From RDXT01 sp033765305 (GTDB lineage Bacteria > Bacteroidota > Bacteroidia > J057): a stretch of 64,000 bases of DNA. Both the position numbers and the translations under genes were made by a program. This document shows positions 44,789-52,157 of the stretch, one piece after another. The stretch lies in assembly GCA_033765305.1 (NCBI GenBank), contig JANRID010000039.1:1-64000 (forward strand), given 5' to 3'. The stretch's first letter is position 1, and each line of letters starts with the position of its first letter. The notes below the pieces were generated by a model that was given only the letters and a program-made list of their open reading frames with translations, was not told the origin of the DNA and did not search any database.

Positions 44789-45667
44789 ATGTCCTTTTCG
44801 CTTGCCTACCGCCATAAAATACCTGGCCTGCCTATCTGGGCGGCTGTGATCGAGGTGGATGCGCCGCAGGATTTCCATGAATACTTTCCGCCGACGGGCT
44901 TTCTCTACCTGAACATGTACGCCACGGCGCAGGAGGCGCCCCAGGCTGCGGCGGAAGCCCTGCGGAAAGAAAGCGATATGACCGTCCGCTGGAAGATTGC
45001 CATTCAGGAAGGCACCTGCCGCCTGTCGCAGATCGTTACGGGAGGCATTCTGACCCAGGGCCCGGTGCGGATGGACTGCTGCGGGAGAGGCCGGACGGCC
45101 ATTCTGGTGCTGCATCCGATGATCGCCTACCACTTCCTGCGGGAGCGCCTGGATCTGCTGGCCGATGGCTTCGCCGATCTTTCCGACCTCATCGGCGCGG
45201 AAGGCGCCATGTTCAGGCCGCAGATCGAAGACGGCGTCATCCGCTCCTGGGAGGACGCGCCGATGCAGGCGTTTCTGCACCAGCGGCTGGGCGCGGCGGG
45301 CAGGTGGCAGCAGGACCCGGTGTTCCACGCGGTCAATCAGATCATCAGCAGCCAGGGCCGGATCCGGATCCGGAAGCTGGCGTCGGACGTCTGCATGAGC
45401 GAGCGCAGCCTGGAGCGGAACTTCATGGCCAAAGTGGGGGTGCGGCCCAAGGTGTATGCCAATATCTGGCGCTTTCAGCACGCGCTGCGGCTTCTGCAGC
45501 AGCACCGGGGCCAGCCGCTGGAGGAAATTGCGGAACTGGCCGGGTATTACGACCTCTCGCACTTCATGAAGGACCTGAGCAGCAAGCTCGGCCCGGCCCG
45601 CGAGCGCTTCCTCGCCCAGACACCGGAGCTGCTCGCCGCATTTATGCAGGTGGTGCGCGAAGACTGA
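44789..45667 (+). CDS. AraC family transcriptional regulator
   Basis: 292 residues. The C-terminal third has the two helix-turn-helix motifs: IRIRKLASDVCMSERSLERNFMAKVGVRPKVYANIWRF and LEEIAELAGYYDLSHFMKDLSSKLG followed by PARERFL. The N-terminal half has the DUF6597-like sensing pattern (PPTGFLYLNMYATA, LHPMIAYHFL, DLSDLIG). It binds two adjacent DNA sites, but targets and ligand are unknown. It sits inside the toxin island, ahead of an unknown exported gene, and may control one of its neighbours. A TGCCTTTG box is present about 10 bp before the start. Confidence 0.85.
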   Translation: MSFSLAYRHKIPGLPIWAAVIEVDAPQDFHEYFPPTGFLYLNMYATAQEAPQAAAEALRKESDMTVRWKIAIQEGTCRLSQIVTGGILTQGPVRMDCCGRGRTAILVLHPMIAYHFLRERLDLLADGFADLSDLIGAEGAMFRPQIEDGVIRSWEDAPMQAFLHQRLGAAGRWQQDPVFHAVNQIISSQGRIRIRKLASDVCMSERSLERNFMAKVGVRPKVYANIWRFQHALRLLQQHRGQPLEEIAELAGYYDLSHFMKDLSSKLGPARERFLAQTPELLAAFMQVVRED

Positions 45668-45754
45668 AAAGTTGCCGGATTTTTACACAGGAACCGGGGG
45701 CCTGGGGAGGTATATTTGGGTACCTGTATTTCAACCCACCCAACACCCCCTGTC

Positions 45755-46468
45755 ATGAAACATGGCCTGTTTGCCGCTGTGCTGCTGTTTGGCAGCTGCT
45801 GCTCCCTGCTGTCCCAGACCGGAAACCTCAGCCAGGTATGGTTCGAATATCCGTTTGATCCCGTTCTGACGGTTGTCATACCGGATCAGTTCGAGCGGCT
45901 GGACACATTGGGCAGCAAAAGAATCTTTGCCGCCACGGAGTACGGAGCTATTACCGTCGTATCCATGCCATTCCGCACCCGCATGCTAGTTCAGTCCGAG
46001 CAGGCGCTGCACAAAGCGTATGCATCGTTCCAAAGCGGCTTTGTCAATTCCCAGCCGGGACTCGTGCTGGCGAACAGCGAGACGGTCCGCATCGGTGCGC
46101 TGACGGGCATCCGGTTTTTGCTGAGGGAGGAAGACGAAACGCTTGGCAGGCAGGGCCATTACCTTTGCCTGCTTGTAAACGGCAAGATGTATGTGGTGAG
46201 CTTCCTGGAGGAGGCGTCCATGACGGAAGCAGCCGCAGCGGACCGGGAGCGCCTGTTTGCTTCCATCCTGCTGCCTAAAGGCCTGACCATCAGCAGCCAG
46301 ATGACAGCCGCCGCGCCGGGCGGCGTCGACCCTGCATCGGGCGGCGTCGACCCTGCGGCATACCTGGCCGGGCGGATTACAGGCATCGTGATCGTATTGC
46401 TGATTCTCCTGTTTGCCGCGGTCCGGATTTGGGGGCGCCCCTGGAACCGGCCCGATCCGGTCCAATGA
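45755..46468 (+). CDS. Exported protein with C-terminal membrane anchor
   Basis: 237 residues from ATG 45755, giving MKHGLFAAVLLFGSCCSLLSQ, a signal peptide; the frame is open to 45716. The mature part is a mixed alpha/beta domain with PsbP/DcrB-like character (VWFEYPFDPVLTVVIPDQFERL, IGALTGIRFLLREED, GKMYVVSFLEE). A tandem GGVDPAS-GGVDPAA duplication precedes one membrane span (GRITGIVIVLLILLFAAVRIWG). No family certain. A TATATTTG box lies at 45711-45718. It precedes the second toxin gene by 84 bp on the same strand. Confidence 0.55.
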   Translation: MKHGLFAAVLLFGSCCSLLSQTGNLSQVWFEYPFDPVLTVVIPDQFERLDTLGSKRIFAATEYGAITVVSMPFRTRMLVQSEQALHKAYASFQSGFVNSQPGLVLANSETVRIGALTGIRFLLREEDETLGRQGHYLCLLVNGKMYVVSFLEEASMTEAAAADRERLFASILLPKGLTISSQMTAAAPGGVDPASGGVDPAAYLAGRITGIVIVLLILLFAAVRIWGRPWNRPDPVQ

Positions 46469-46552
46469 AGCGCCGCCAGGCAGTCGAATGATTGCCTGAT
46501 TGTCATTCTGCATGATTCGCGTCGTATCTGCTGCACCCCGTGTATTTTTCCC

Positions 46553-47938
46553 ATGAGACCTGCCCCTGCCCAGCAATCCCAGCAGCCCCTCACCGCATCG
46601 CCTGCGGCGGAGCTGGAGGACGGCGCTGCTGCGCCGCTGCTGTCCGCGTATCCGGACCAGCGGCCGGATGCCCGCCGGCAGCGGGAGATCCAGGCGCTGG
46701 CCAGCCAGCACCCGGCCCGGTTCCCAGGCGCGCTGCCTGCGGTGCAGTTCAGGCTGGCGGGGAGCGGGGGAGGGGAGGATGCTGCTGAGCCCGCTCCAGT
46801 TATTCAGCACAGCAGCTATAGCCCCATACAACGTCAGGTTGCCTCGGCTTCTGCACAAAGCGTAGCAGACATGTCTCTGGACGAAAAATGGGGAATAGTA
46901 TATGAGAATGCCATTCAGGGAGCGGGTAGCGGAATGGTAATGGCGATGATGATGATTTTAGGGTTAATTTTGCTGCTGGGAGCAGTTGTTGCTGCTGTGG
47001 CATTCTTAGCCCCGGAATTCGCCGCTGCATGGGCAGCAGTACTTGCTGAAACTACTATTCTTGGCGCTTCTTTGGGTACATGGATTACTGCAACACTCAC
47101 GGCATTAGGACTTTCCGCATCCTTAACAGCTATTGTGAATGAATTCCGGACGGTGAACACGGCGATCAACAATGCTCAAACAGTTGGAGACCTCCAAAGT
47201 GCAGGAAGAGATTGGGGATATAATACTGCAGAGGCTATAGCAGAGATTATGGTAATTGTTTTGACACATGCTTCAGTGCGATCTGTTGTCGAAAGGTTGG
47301 AAAGAGATATTGCTCGCCGTTTTAGAGGCAGGAGTGGCAGTGGGGTAGGGAGCGTAGCAGCAGAAGCAGCAACAAGTGCAACCGAAGTAGCGGCAGTAGG
47401 AGAAGTGGAAATAGCAGCAGAAGTAGCAGCGGCAGGAGAAACGGTAACAGGTGCAACAGAAGTAGCAGCAGTAGAAGAATTGGCGGCAGGTGCAGAGGAT
47501 GTAGCAGCAGCTCTACCCGTCAGACGTCCTCCATTATGGTGGGGTAGATGGAATGATTATTCTCATGCAACAATTTATGGGGAAGAATATGCAGTGATAA
47601 ATGGCAGATTTTATACTCGCCATGCTGTAGATAGAATGCAACCAAGTGGATATTCCTGGTCTCGACATGTGAGTCCTGATGTTACTGGACCGAGACGGGG
47701 TACTGGCGGCCAGGGACAAATCAGGCGGGCGGGTGGCGATTATGGTAGAAGTGTGGCCCCACGCTATGTTGAAGAAGTTATTGCAACAGGTACTCGTACT
47801 CCTAATCCCCCACTCCCTGGTAGGAGAATCCGGCCCGGAGAACAAAGGACTTCCTATTCTTGTGGAAGTGTTGAAGTTATAACAGAGTCATATAATAATG
47901 ACCCAGCAGCGATTGTAATTACTATCGAAACGCATTGA
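46553..47938 (+). CDS. Toxin-like protein: GC-rich leader, hydrophobic helices, C-terminal putative RNase domain
   Basis: 461 residues. Residues 1-95 are Pro/Ala-rich and end AVQFRLAG ... PIQRQVAS, words like those in the DUF4157 protein's leader, but there is no DUF4157 or HExxH motif. Residues about 125-200 are strongly hydrophobic (GMVMAMMMILGLILLLGAVV, ILGASLGTWITATLTALGLS), and 265-320 is a low-complexity A/E/V region. The last 125 residues (INGRFYTRHAVDRMQPSG, GRSVAPRYVEEVIATGTRT, SVEVITESYNNDPAAIVITI) resemble the small BECR-type RNase ends of contact-dependent toxins. The coding sequence turns AT-rich near base 46,790, as if the rest were foreign. A TATTTTTC box ends two bases before the ATG. 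Confidence 0.6.
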   Translation: MRPAPAQQSQQPLTASPAAELEDGAAAPLLSAYPDQRPDARRQREIQALASQHPARFPGALPAVQFRLAGSGGGEDAAEPAPVIQHSSYSPIQRQVASASAQSVADMSLDEKWGIVYENAIQGAGSGMVMAMMMILGLILLLGAVVAAVAFLAPEFAAAWAAVLAETTILGASLGTWITATLTALGLSASLTAIVNEFRTVNTAINNAQTVGDLQSAGRDWGYNTAEAIAEIMVIVLTHASVRSVVERLERDIARRFRGRSGSGVGSVAAEAATSATEVAAVGEVEIAAEVAAAGETVTGATEVAAVEELAAGAEDVAAALPVRRPPLWWGRWNDYSHATIYGEEYAVINGRFYTRHAVDRMQPSGYSWSRHVSPDVTGPRRGTGGQGQIRRAGGDYGRSVAPRYVEEVIATGTRTPNPPLPGRRIRPGEQRTSYSCGSVEVITESYNNDPAAIVITIETH

Positions 47939-48082
47939 TAAAATTTTTGCACGGCAGCTAACAAGGTGCAAAACGGCAATAGCTTCCATTTGTCGGCTAC
48001 TGCGTTTGCACAGACTGTCCTTTCCGCTACTCCCAGCAACGCCCCCCTTTCGTACAGCTCACATCATTCTAACCCATACACC

Positions 48083-48628
48083 ATGTCGATCTGGAACAGC
48101 ATCCGCCGGTTTTTCCAGCGCAGACAGCAAGGCAATCAGCAGCATGCAAAGCGCTTTGATCACGTCAGGATCATGAACGCAGCCGATGGCACGGTCATCG
48201 AAGGCCGTGAAGCCGTCGAGCAGTACCTCAGGAAAGAGGCGGAATTGCGCCAGGCCCACGGAAGCTCCGTCATCTTTCAGGTGTACCGGGTCAACATGGA
48301 GGCAAACGCTCTGGATCATGTTCAGGGTGAAAGGCTTGCCGAAATCAAGGTCAATGCTGCGCATATCACGGGCGACGACACCACCGCCCAGGTCATCGGC
48401 AAGATCCGCCCGCTAATCGCCGAGGCGCTCGGCCCCGCACAGCTGCGGCACAGCGACCGTATCCTGCTGTATTTCAATTACCGGCCGATGGAGGAAGACC
48501 TGCTGTTCTATGCCGATCACTTCATGATGCTGCCGGCCTGGGTCGTTGTGCTGCTGCATTCCGCTACAAACGCGGAAGTAGTGCAGAAGATCCAGCACTT
48601 GTACGAGCAGGAGCAGGCCAAGCCCTAG
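48083..48628 (+). CDS. Small protein, possible ubiquitin-like (beta-grasp) fold; partner of the toxin-like gene
   Basis: 181 residues from ATG 48083 (frame open to 47966). The N-terminus is basic (MSIWNSIRRFFQRRQQGNQQ). The C-terminal two thirds read EIKVNAAHITGDDTTAQVIGKI, then RHSDRILLYFNYRPMEEDLLFYADHFMMLPAWVVVLLH. The order strand, 'DTTAQVI..I' helix, 'DRILLYFN.RPMEED' and 'ADHFMMLPAWVVVLLH' recalls ubiquitin-type domains (helix, then LxFxGxxLxDxxTLxDYxI). This is a fold guess only. Position 144 bp after the toxin-like gene suggests immunity or an accessory role. GC-rich, unlike the toxin body. Confidence 0.5.
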   Translation: MSIWNSIRRFFQRRQQGNQQHAKRFDHVRIMNAADGTVIEGREAVEQYLRKEAELRQAHGSSVIFQVYRVNMEANALDHVQGERLAEIKVNAAHITGDDTTAQVIGKIRPLIAEALGPAQLRHSDRILLYFNYRPMEEDLLFYADHFMMLPAWVVVLLHSATNAEVVQKIQHLYEQEQAKP

Positions 48629-48885
48629 CCGGCGCAGCCCGCGGCGCGCCCCTGCGGCATCAAGGCCGGTTCAGGCCGGATGCGCAGCATCCCCCCCTTG
48701 CATGCCGGTGCCGCGTTTCGATACGCCGCCCTGCGCAAGGCTCCGGGCAGCTACTCAACGTGACGCCAGGATAATCTTCTGATTATCAATACATCAGCAT
48801 TCGGGGCGGCCTGCCGGCACGCCCCTGCGGCGCTCATACAGAGTGATTGATTATCAATACATTGCGAAAACAGGCGCAGCTTATC
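48629..48885. other. Gene-free region with a 15-bp direct repeat
   Basis: No gene is supported here. It holds two copies of TGATTATCAATACAT (48780-48794 and 48848-48862), 68 bp apart, between GC-rich stretches, and then leads into the 90-bp repeats. The repeat may be the scar of an element or a binding-site pair. Confidence 0.5.
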
Positions 48886-49233
48886 TCACTACTCACTACC
48901 CACTACGCACTACCCCCAAAGCCAGTCTTCCGACTTGATACTTGATACTTCCTACTCGACAAGCGCAGCCCGTCTCAATACACAATACCCACTACGCACT
49001 ACCCCCCCCAAAGCCAGTCTTCCGACTTGATACTTGATACTTCCTACTCGACAAGCAAAGCCCATCTCAATACTCAATACCCACTACGCACTACCCCCCA
49101 AAGCCAGTCTTCCGACTTGATACTTGATACTTCCTACTCGACAAGCAAAGCCCGTCTCAATACTCAATACCCACTGCCCAATACCCCCCAAAGCCAGTCT
49201 TACGACTTCCTACTACGTACTTCCTACTTCAAG
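48886..49233 (+). repeat. Tandem 90-bp intergenic repeats (about 3.8 copies)
   Basis: The word AAAGCCAGTCTTCCGACTTG recurs with starts at 48918, 49010, 49100 and 49190 (periods 92, 90, 90; the last copy reads TTACGACTTC). Between them lie CTTGATACTTGATACTTCC, CTACTCGACAAGC, CTCAATACTCAATACCC and CACTACGCACTACCCC. The array reaches into the last codons of the downstream ketosynthase gene. The short ORFs inside are repeat artefacts. Confidence 0.85.
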
Positions 49234-50173
49234 CCCGCAGCAGCATCGCCCCATACGAGTACCCCCCGCCGAAGACCGTTACAATCACATATTCGCCTGC
49301 CTGCAGCCGGTGCCGGTTTTCGGAAAGGGCAATGCCGCAGCCGGCGCTGCCGGTATTGCCCAGGTACTGGATATTGGACAGCAGGCGGTCTTCAGGCAGA
49401 TCGAGGCGCTGCATCACCTGCTTGCTGATGCGCAGATTCGCCTGATGCGGCACAAAGTAGGCGATTTGCTTCATGGTCAGCTGATTGCGCTCCAGGATGC
49501 GGTTGGCGGTCTGCTCCATGAAGGTGCAGGCCCAGGTGAAGACATCCTTGCCGTTGCGCATCGAGATCCCGCCATGCCGGGGGAAGAGGTTGACGCCCTC
49601 GATGCTGCGCCCGACGGTGGCCGCCCCGCCGGTGAACAGGTCGCGGATCTCCAGATCCGCCTCCGTCTGCCGCTCCCGGTGGATGAGCAGCGCCGTGGCG
49701 CCATCGCCCCACAGGTGGCCGGCCACCGGGTCATGGTCGTTGGAAAAGGCCGTGTTGTGCTCCGACACCACCACCAGCGCGTGGCGGGCCTTGCCCATCG
49801 CGAAATAGCCCTGCACAATTTCGACCGCATTGATCAGCGAGGAGCAGGCCGCCGTGATGGTCACCGCCGGCACATCGGGCAGCTCCAGGCGGTGCTGCAC
49901 ATAGTGCGCCAGCGTCGAAACGGTATCGTAAGGAGTATACGTGGCTGCGATGATCAGGTCGATCGATTGCCCATCATCGGCGCGCCGGGCGATCGCCCGC
50001 TGTACGGCCTCCCAGGCCATGGTGTGCGTGTTCTCTTCGGGTCCGGCCTTGCGGCGCTCGCGGATTCCGGTTCGGGACACGATCCAGTCGTCGCTCAGAC
50101 CGTTGACCCCTTCAAAATACGCATTGGGTACCCGCTGTTCTGGTACATAATGCGCCAGCGTATGAAGGAACAT
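49229..50173 (-). CDS. 3-oxoacyl-ACP synthase III family protein (FabH-like)
   Basis: 314 residues from the ATG at 50173 (MFLHTLAHYVP); a TTG 45 bases upstream lies beyond the transcription start implied by the -7 box at 50208-50215. Active-site triad is visible: Cys in ITAACSSLINAVE, His in FVPHQANLRIS, Asn in QYLGNTGSAGCGIA. It condenses an acyl-CoA with malonyl-ACP to start fatty-acid or related chains. Length and motifs are normal for FabH; a dedicated secondary-metabolite role is possible. The C-terminus is directly abutted by the 90-bp repeat array. Confidence 0.88.
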   Translation of the reverse strand: MFLHTLAHYVPEQRVPNAYFEGVNGLSDDWIVSRTGIRERRKAGPEENTHTMAWEAVQRAIARRADDGQSIDLIIAATYTPYDTVSTLAHYVQHRLELPDVPAVTITAACSSLINAVEIVQGYFAMGKARHALVVVSEHNTAFSNDHDPVAGHLWGDGATALLIHRERQTEADLEIRDLFTGGAATVGRSIEGVNLFPRHGGISMRNGKDVFTWACTFMEQTANRILERNQLTMKQIAYFVPHQANLRISKQVMQRLDLPEDRLLSNIQYLGNTGSAGCGIALSENRHRLQAGEYVIVTVFGGGYSYGAMLLRA

Positions 50174-50207
50174 GTGAAATCTCGGTGGGCAGGTTGTTAT
50201 CCGGGGG

Positions 50208-50215
50208 CAAAGATA
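50208..50215 (-). promoter_or_regulatory. -7 promoter box of the FabH-like gene (TATCTTTG)
   Basis: Exact TAnnTTTG match on the minus strand, 34 bp before the ATG at 50173, so the gene has its own promoter despite lying behind the lipoprotein gene. Confidence 0.6.
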
Positions 50216-50233
50216 CAAAAAATCCGGATCGGT

Positions 50234-50734
50234 TCATTCTTCTTCAACCTCCTGATATTCAGCCTCATCGTATTCATCCAGGTACGCTTCCGGATCCCAT
50301 TCATCCTCCGGTGTTTCCTCCCGGGTATCCGCCAGCCCGAACACCAGCAGGGTATCGGCGGGCACCCCGCCCGCATGCTCCCGCAGATAGATCTCCCGCC
50401 GGGGGTACATGTAGGAATATTCGACCGCTTCCAGCAGGAGTTCGTCCAGCCTGGCGGCAGCGGCCTTCAGGTTGCTTCGGGGCCCTGCAAGCCGGCTGCT
50501 GCCGATCACATCCAGCAGCAGCATATAGCGCGGGTAGCCGTCCACCCGGTAGTCCAGCTCCACCATGCTGAGCGTCACCTGGCTGGCATCCAATGCCTTC
50601 AGGTATCGCTCCAGCACCGGCTGGGCGCCGTCGCGGAATACGATCTGCGCGTCGATATCCAGCCCGGAAGCGGGTTCCCGGCCGCTGCAGGCCGCCAGCG
50701 CCAGCAGGATGCAGAGGGTCCAGCGCCAGCGCAT
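50234..50734 (-). CDS. Small acidic lipoprotein
   Basis: 166 residues. MRWRWTLCILLALAACSG has a lipobox with Cys16. The mature part contains a mixed domain (IDAQIVFRDGAQPVLERYLKALD, SYMYPRREIYLREHAG) and a strongly acidic tail (DEWDPEAYLDEYDEAEYQEV). No family recognised. Starts 4 bp after the NifU-like gene ends, so both are probably in one transcript. Confidence 0.65.
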   Translation of the reverse strand: MRWRWTLCILLALAACSGREPASGLDIDAQIVFRDGAQPVLERYLKALDASQVTLSMVELDYRVDGYPRYMLLLDVIGSSRLAGPRSNLKAAAARLDELLLEAVEYSYMYPRREIYLREHAGGVPADTLLVFGLADTREETPEDEWDPEAYLDEYDEAEYQEVEEE

Positions 50735-50737
50735 GGC

Positions 50738-51289
50738 TCAGACGGCTTCGACGCGCTTCACCTCCGGCACCATCCGCGTCACCAGCCCTTCGATGCCGCG
50801 CTTCAGCGTGATGGTCGAGGAGGGGCAGCCCGAACAGCTGCCCTGGAGCTTGAGCCAGAGGGTGCCTTCGCGGAAATCTTCGTAGATGATGTCTCCGCCG
50901 TCCATCGCCACCGCCGGGCGGACGTGCGTTTCGAGCAGCTCCTTGATCCGGCGCGTCAGCTCGTCGTCCTCGCTGCCGGCCTCTTCGGCAGGTGCTTCCG
51001 CCAGGCTGCCGGTCACGATGGGCTGATCGCTGGCCAGCCAGGCCTTGAGGAAGGTCTTCACCGCCGGAATCACCTCTTCCCACTGAAAATCAGCGGATTT
51101 GGTGACGGTGATGAAATTGTACCCCAAGAATACCCGCTCCACAAACTTGTATTCGAAAAGCTTGCGGGCCAGCGGCGACTCCTCCGCGAGGCCGGGCGAA
51201 GGGAAATCTGCGCTGCCGTGGCGCAGCACGACCCGGTCGAGCACGAACTTCAGCGACGCGGGGTTCGGGGTGATCTCGGTATAAATCAT
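50738..51289 (-). CDS. NifU-like iron-sulfur scaffold (Nfu type)
   Basis: 183 residues from the ATG at 51289 (MIYTEITPNPASLKFVL), the normal Nfu N-terminal domain start; 17 extra upstream codons are not family-like. The C-terminal NifU domain has MDGGDIIYEDF and the cluster-binding CSGCPSS motif. Nfu proteins carry and transfer Fe-S clusters to target enzymes in the cytoplasm. First gene of a short operon with the lipoprotein. Confidence 0.92.
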   Translation of the reverse strand: MIYTEITPNPASLKFVLDRVVLRHGSADFPSPGLAEESPLARKLFEYKFVERVFLGYNFITVTKSADFQWEEVIPAVKTFLKAWLASDQPIVTGSLAEAPAEEAGSEDDELTRRIKELLETHVRPAVAMDGGDIIYEDFREGTLWLKLQGSCSGCPSSTITLKRGIEGLVTRMVPEVKRVEAV

Positions 51290-51373
51290 GGAACTCGGTT
51301 CAGGATGATGAAAGCGCGGATGCGCCGCAATATACGACACATCTGCAAACCCGCATACGGCTGCTTTGTTCGG

Positions 51374-52093
51374 TCAGAGCCGGGCCGCGGCCTCCGCATC
51401 CAGCCACCAGGCCACTGTGCCTCCGGCGGGCTGGATATGCGCAGCCGGATAGGCCTGCGCCGCCGGCGCATGGCCGAGAATGGCCGCCACCTTATCCGCC
51501 TTGCTGGCCCCGGTGACGAGGAAAGCCGCCTCGCGCGCGTTGTTCAGCAGGGGGCCGGTGAAGGTCACGCGCAGCTGGCCGGATTCGGGGTGGGTCCCCA
51601 CGGCGCAGGCAGGCGCGGCGTGCAGCAGCTCCATCTGATGGGGGAAAATGGAGGCTGTATGCCCGTCGGCGCCCATGCCGAGCAGGATCAGGTCGAAGAC
51701 CGGGTAGCCGCGCTCCGAGGGCAGCCAGGCAGCCAGCTCGGACGCGTAGCGCCGGGCCTCGTCCTGGGGTTCCGCCTCGCCGAGGATGCGGTGCACATTC
51801 GCAGCGGGCAGCGGCACATGCCGGATCAGCAGCGCATCGGCCACCCCGTAGTTGCTCTCGGGGTGGCTGGGCGGCACGCAGCGCTCATCGCCCCACCAGA
51901 GGTGCAGCCGCTCCCAGGGGAGCCGGGCGTGGTACGGCCCTGCCAGCAGGGAAAAGAGCAGCTGCGGCGTGCTGCCGCCGCTGAGCGCCAGGTGAAAGGG
52001 TCCCGGCTGCGCCTGTACGCGCGCGGCCAGATGCCCGGCAAAGGCTTCAGCCAGCGCCTGGGGCGTTTCGTGGAGATGGACCTGCGGAGTCAT
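51374..52093 (-). CDS. pgl: 6-phosphogluconolactonase
   Basis: 239 residues from the ATG at 52093; ten further upstream codons exist. Motifs: LALSGGSTPQLLFSLL, WGDERCVPPSHPESNYG, LLGMGADGHTASIFP. It hydrolyses 6-phosphoglucono-delta-lactone, the second step of the oxidative pentose-phosphate route. It follows zwf and gnd on the same strand, separated from zwf by a hairpin. Confidence 0.94.
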   Translation of the reverse strand: MTPQVHLHETPQALAEAFAGHLAARVQAQPGPFHLALSGGSTPQLLFSLLAGPYHARLPWERLHLWWGDERCVPPSHPESNYGVADALLIRHVPLPAANVHRILGEAEPQDEARRYASELAAWLPSERGYPVFDLILLGMGADGHTASIFPHQMELLHAAPACAVGTHPESGQLRVTFTGPLLNNAREAAFLVTGASKADKVAAILGHAPAAQAYPAAHIQPAGGTVAWWLDAEAAARL

Positions 52094-52110
52094 GGATACA
52101 GCGGAAATGT

Positions 52111-52136
52111 GCCGGGCCTGCATCCGCAGGCCCGGC
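52111..52136 (-). terminator. 11-bp hairpin between zwf and pgl
   Basis: Perfect arms GCCGGGCCTGC and GCAGGCCCGGC with a 4-base loop (ATCC). Located after zwf and just before the pgl start, so it may partly uncouple pgl from the upstream genes. Confidence 0.6.
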
Positions 52137-52157
52137 GGCGGAACGGTTCATAGGCCG

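Noticed and set aside
37523..48628. Complete injection system or phage-tail locus
   Set aside because: No sheath, tube, baseplate, spike or AAA+ genes are visible in the window; only cargo-type genes are present.
48886..49233. CRISPR array or coding repeat
   Set aside because: Whole 90-bp units repeat without variable spacers; reading frames inside do not persist between units in a protein-like way.
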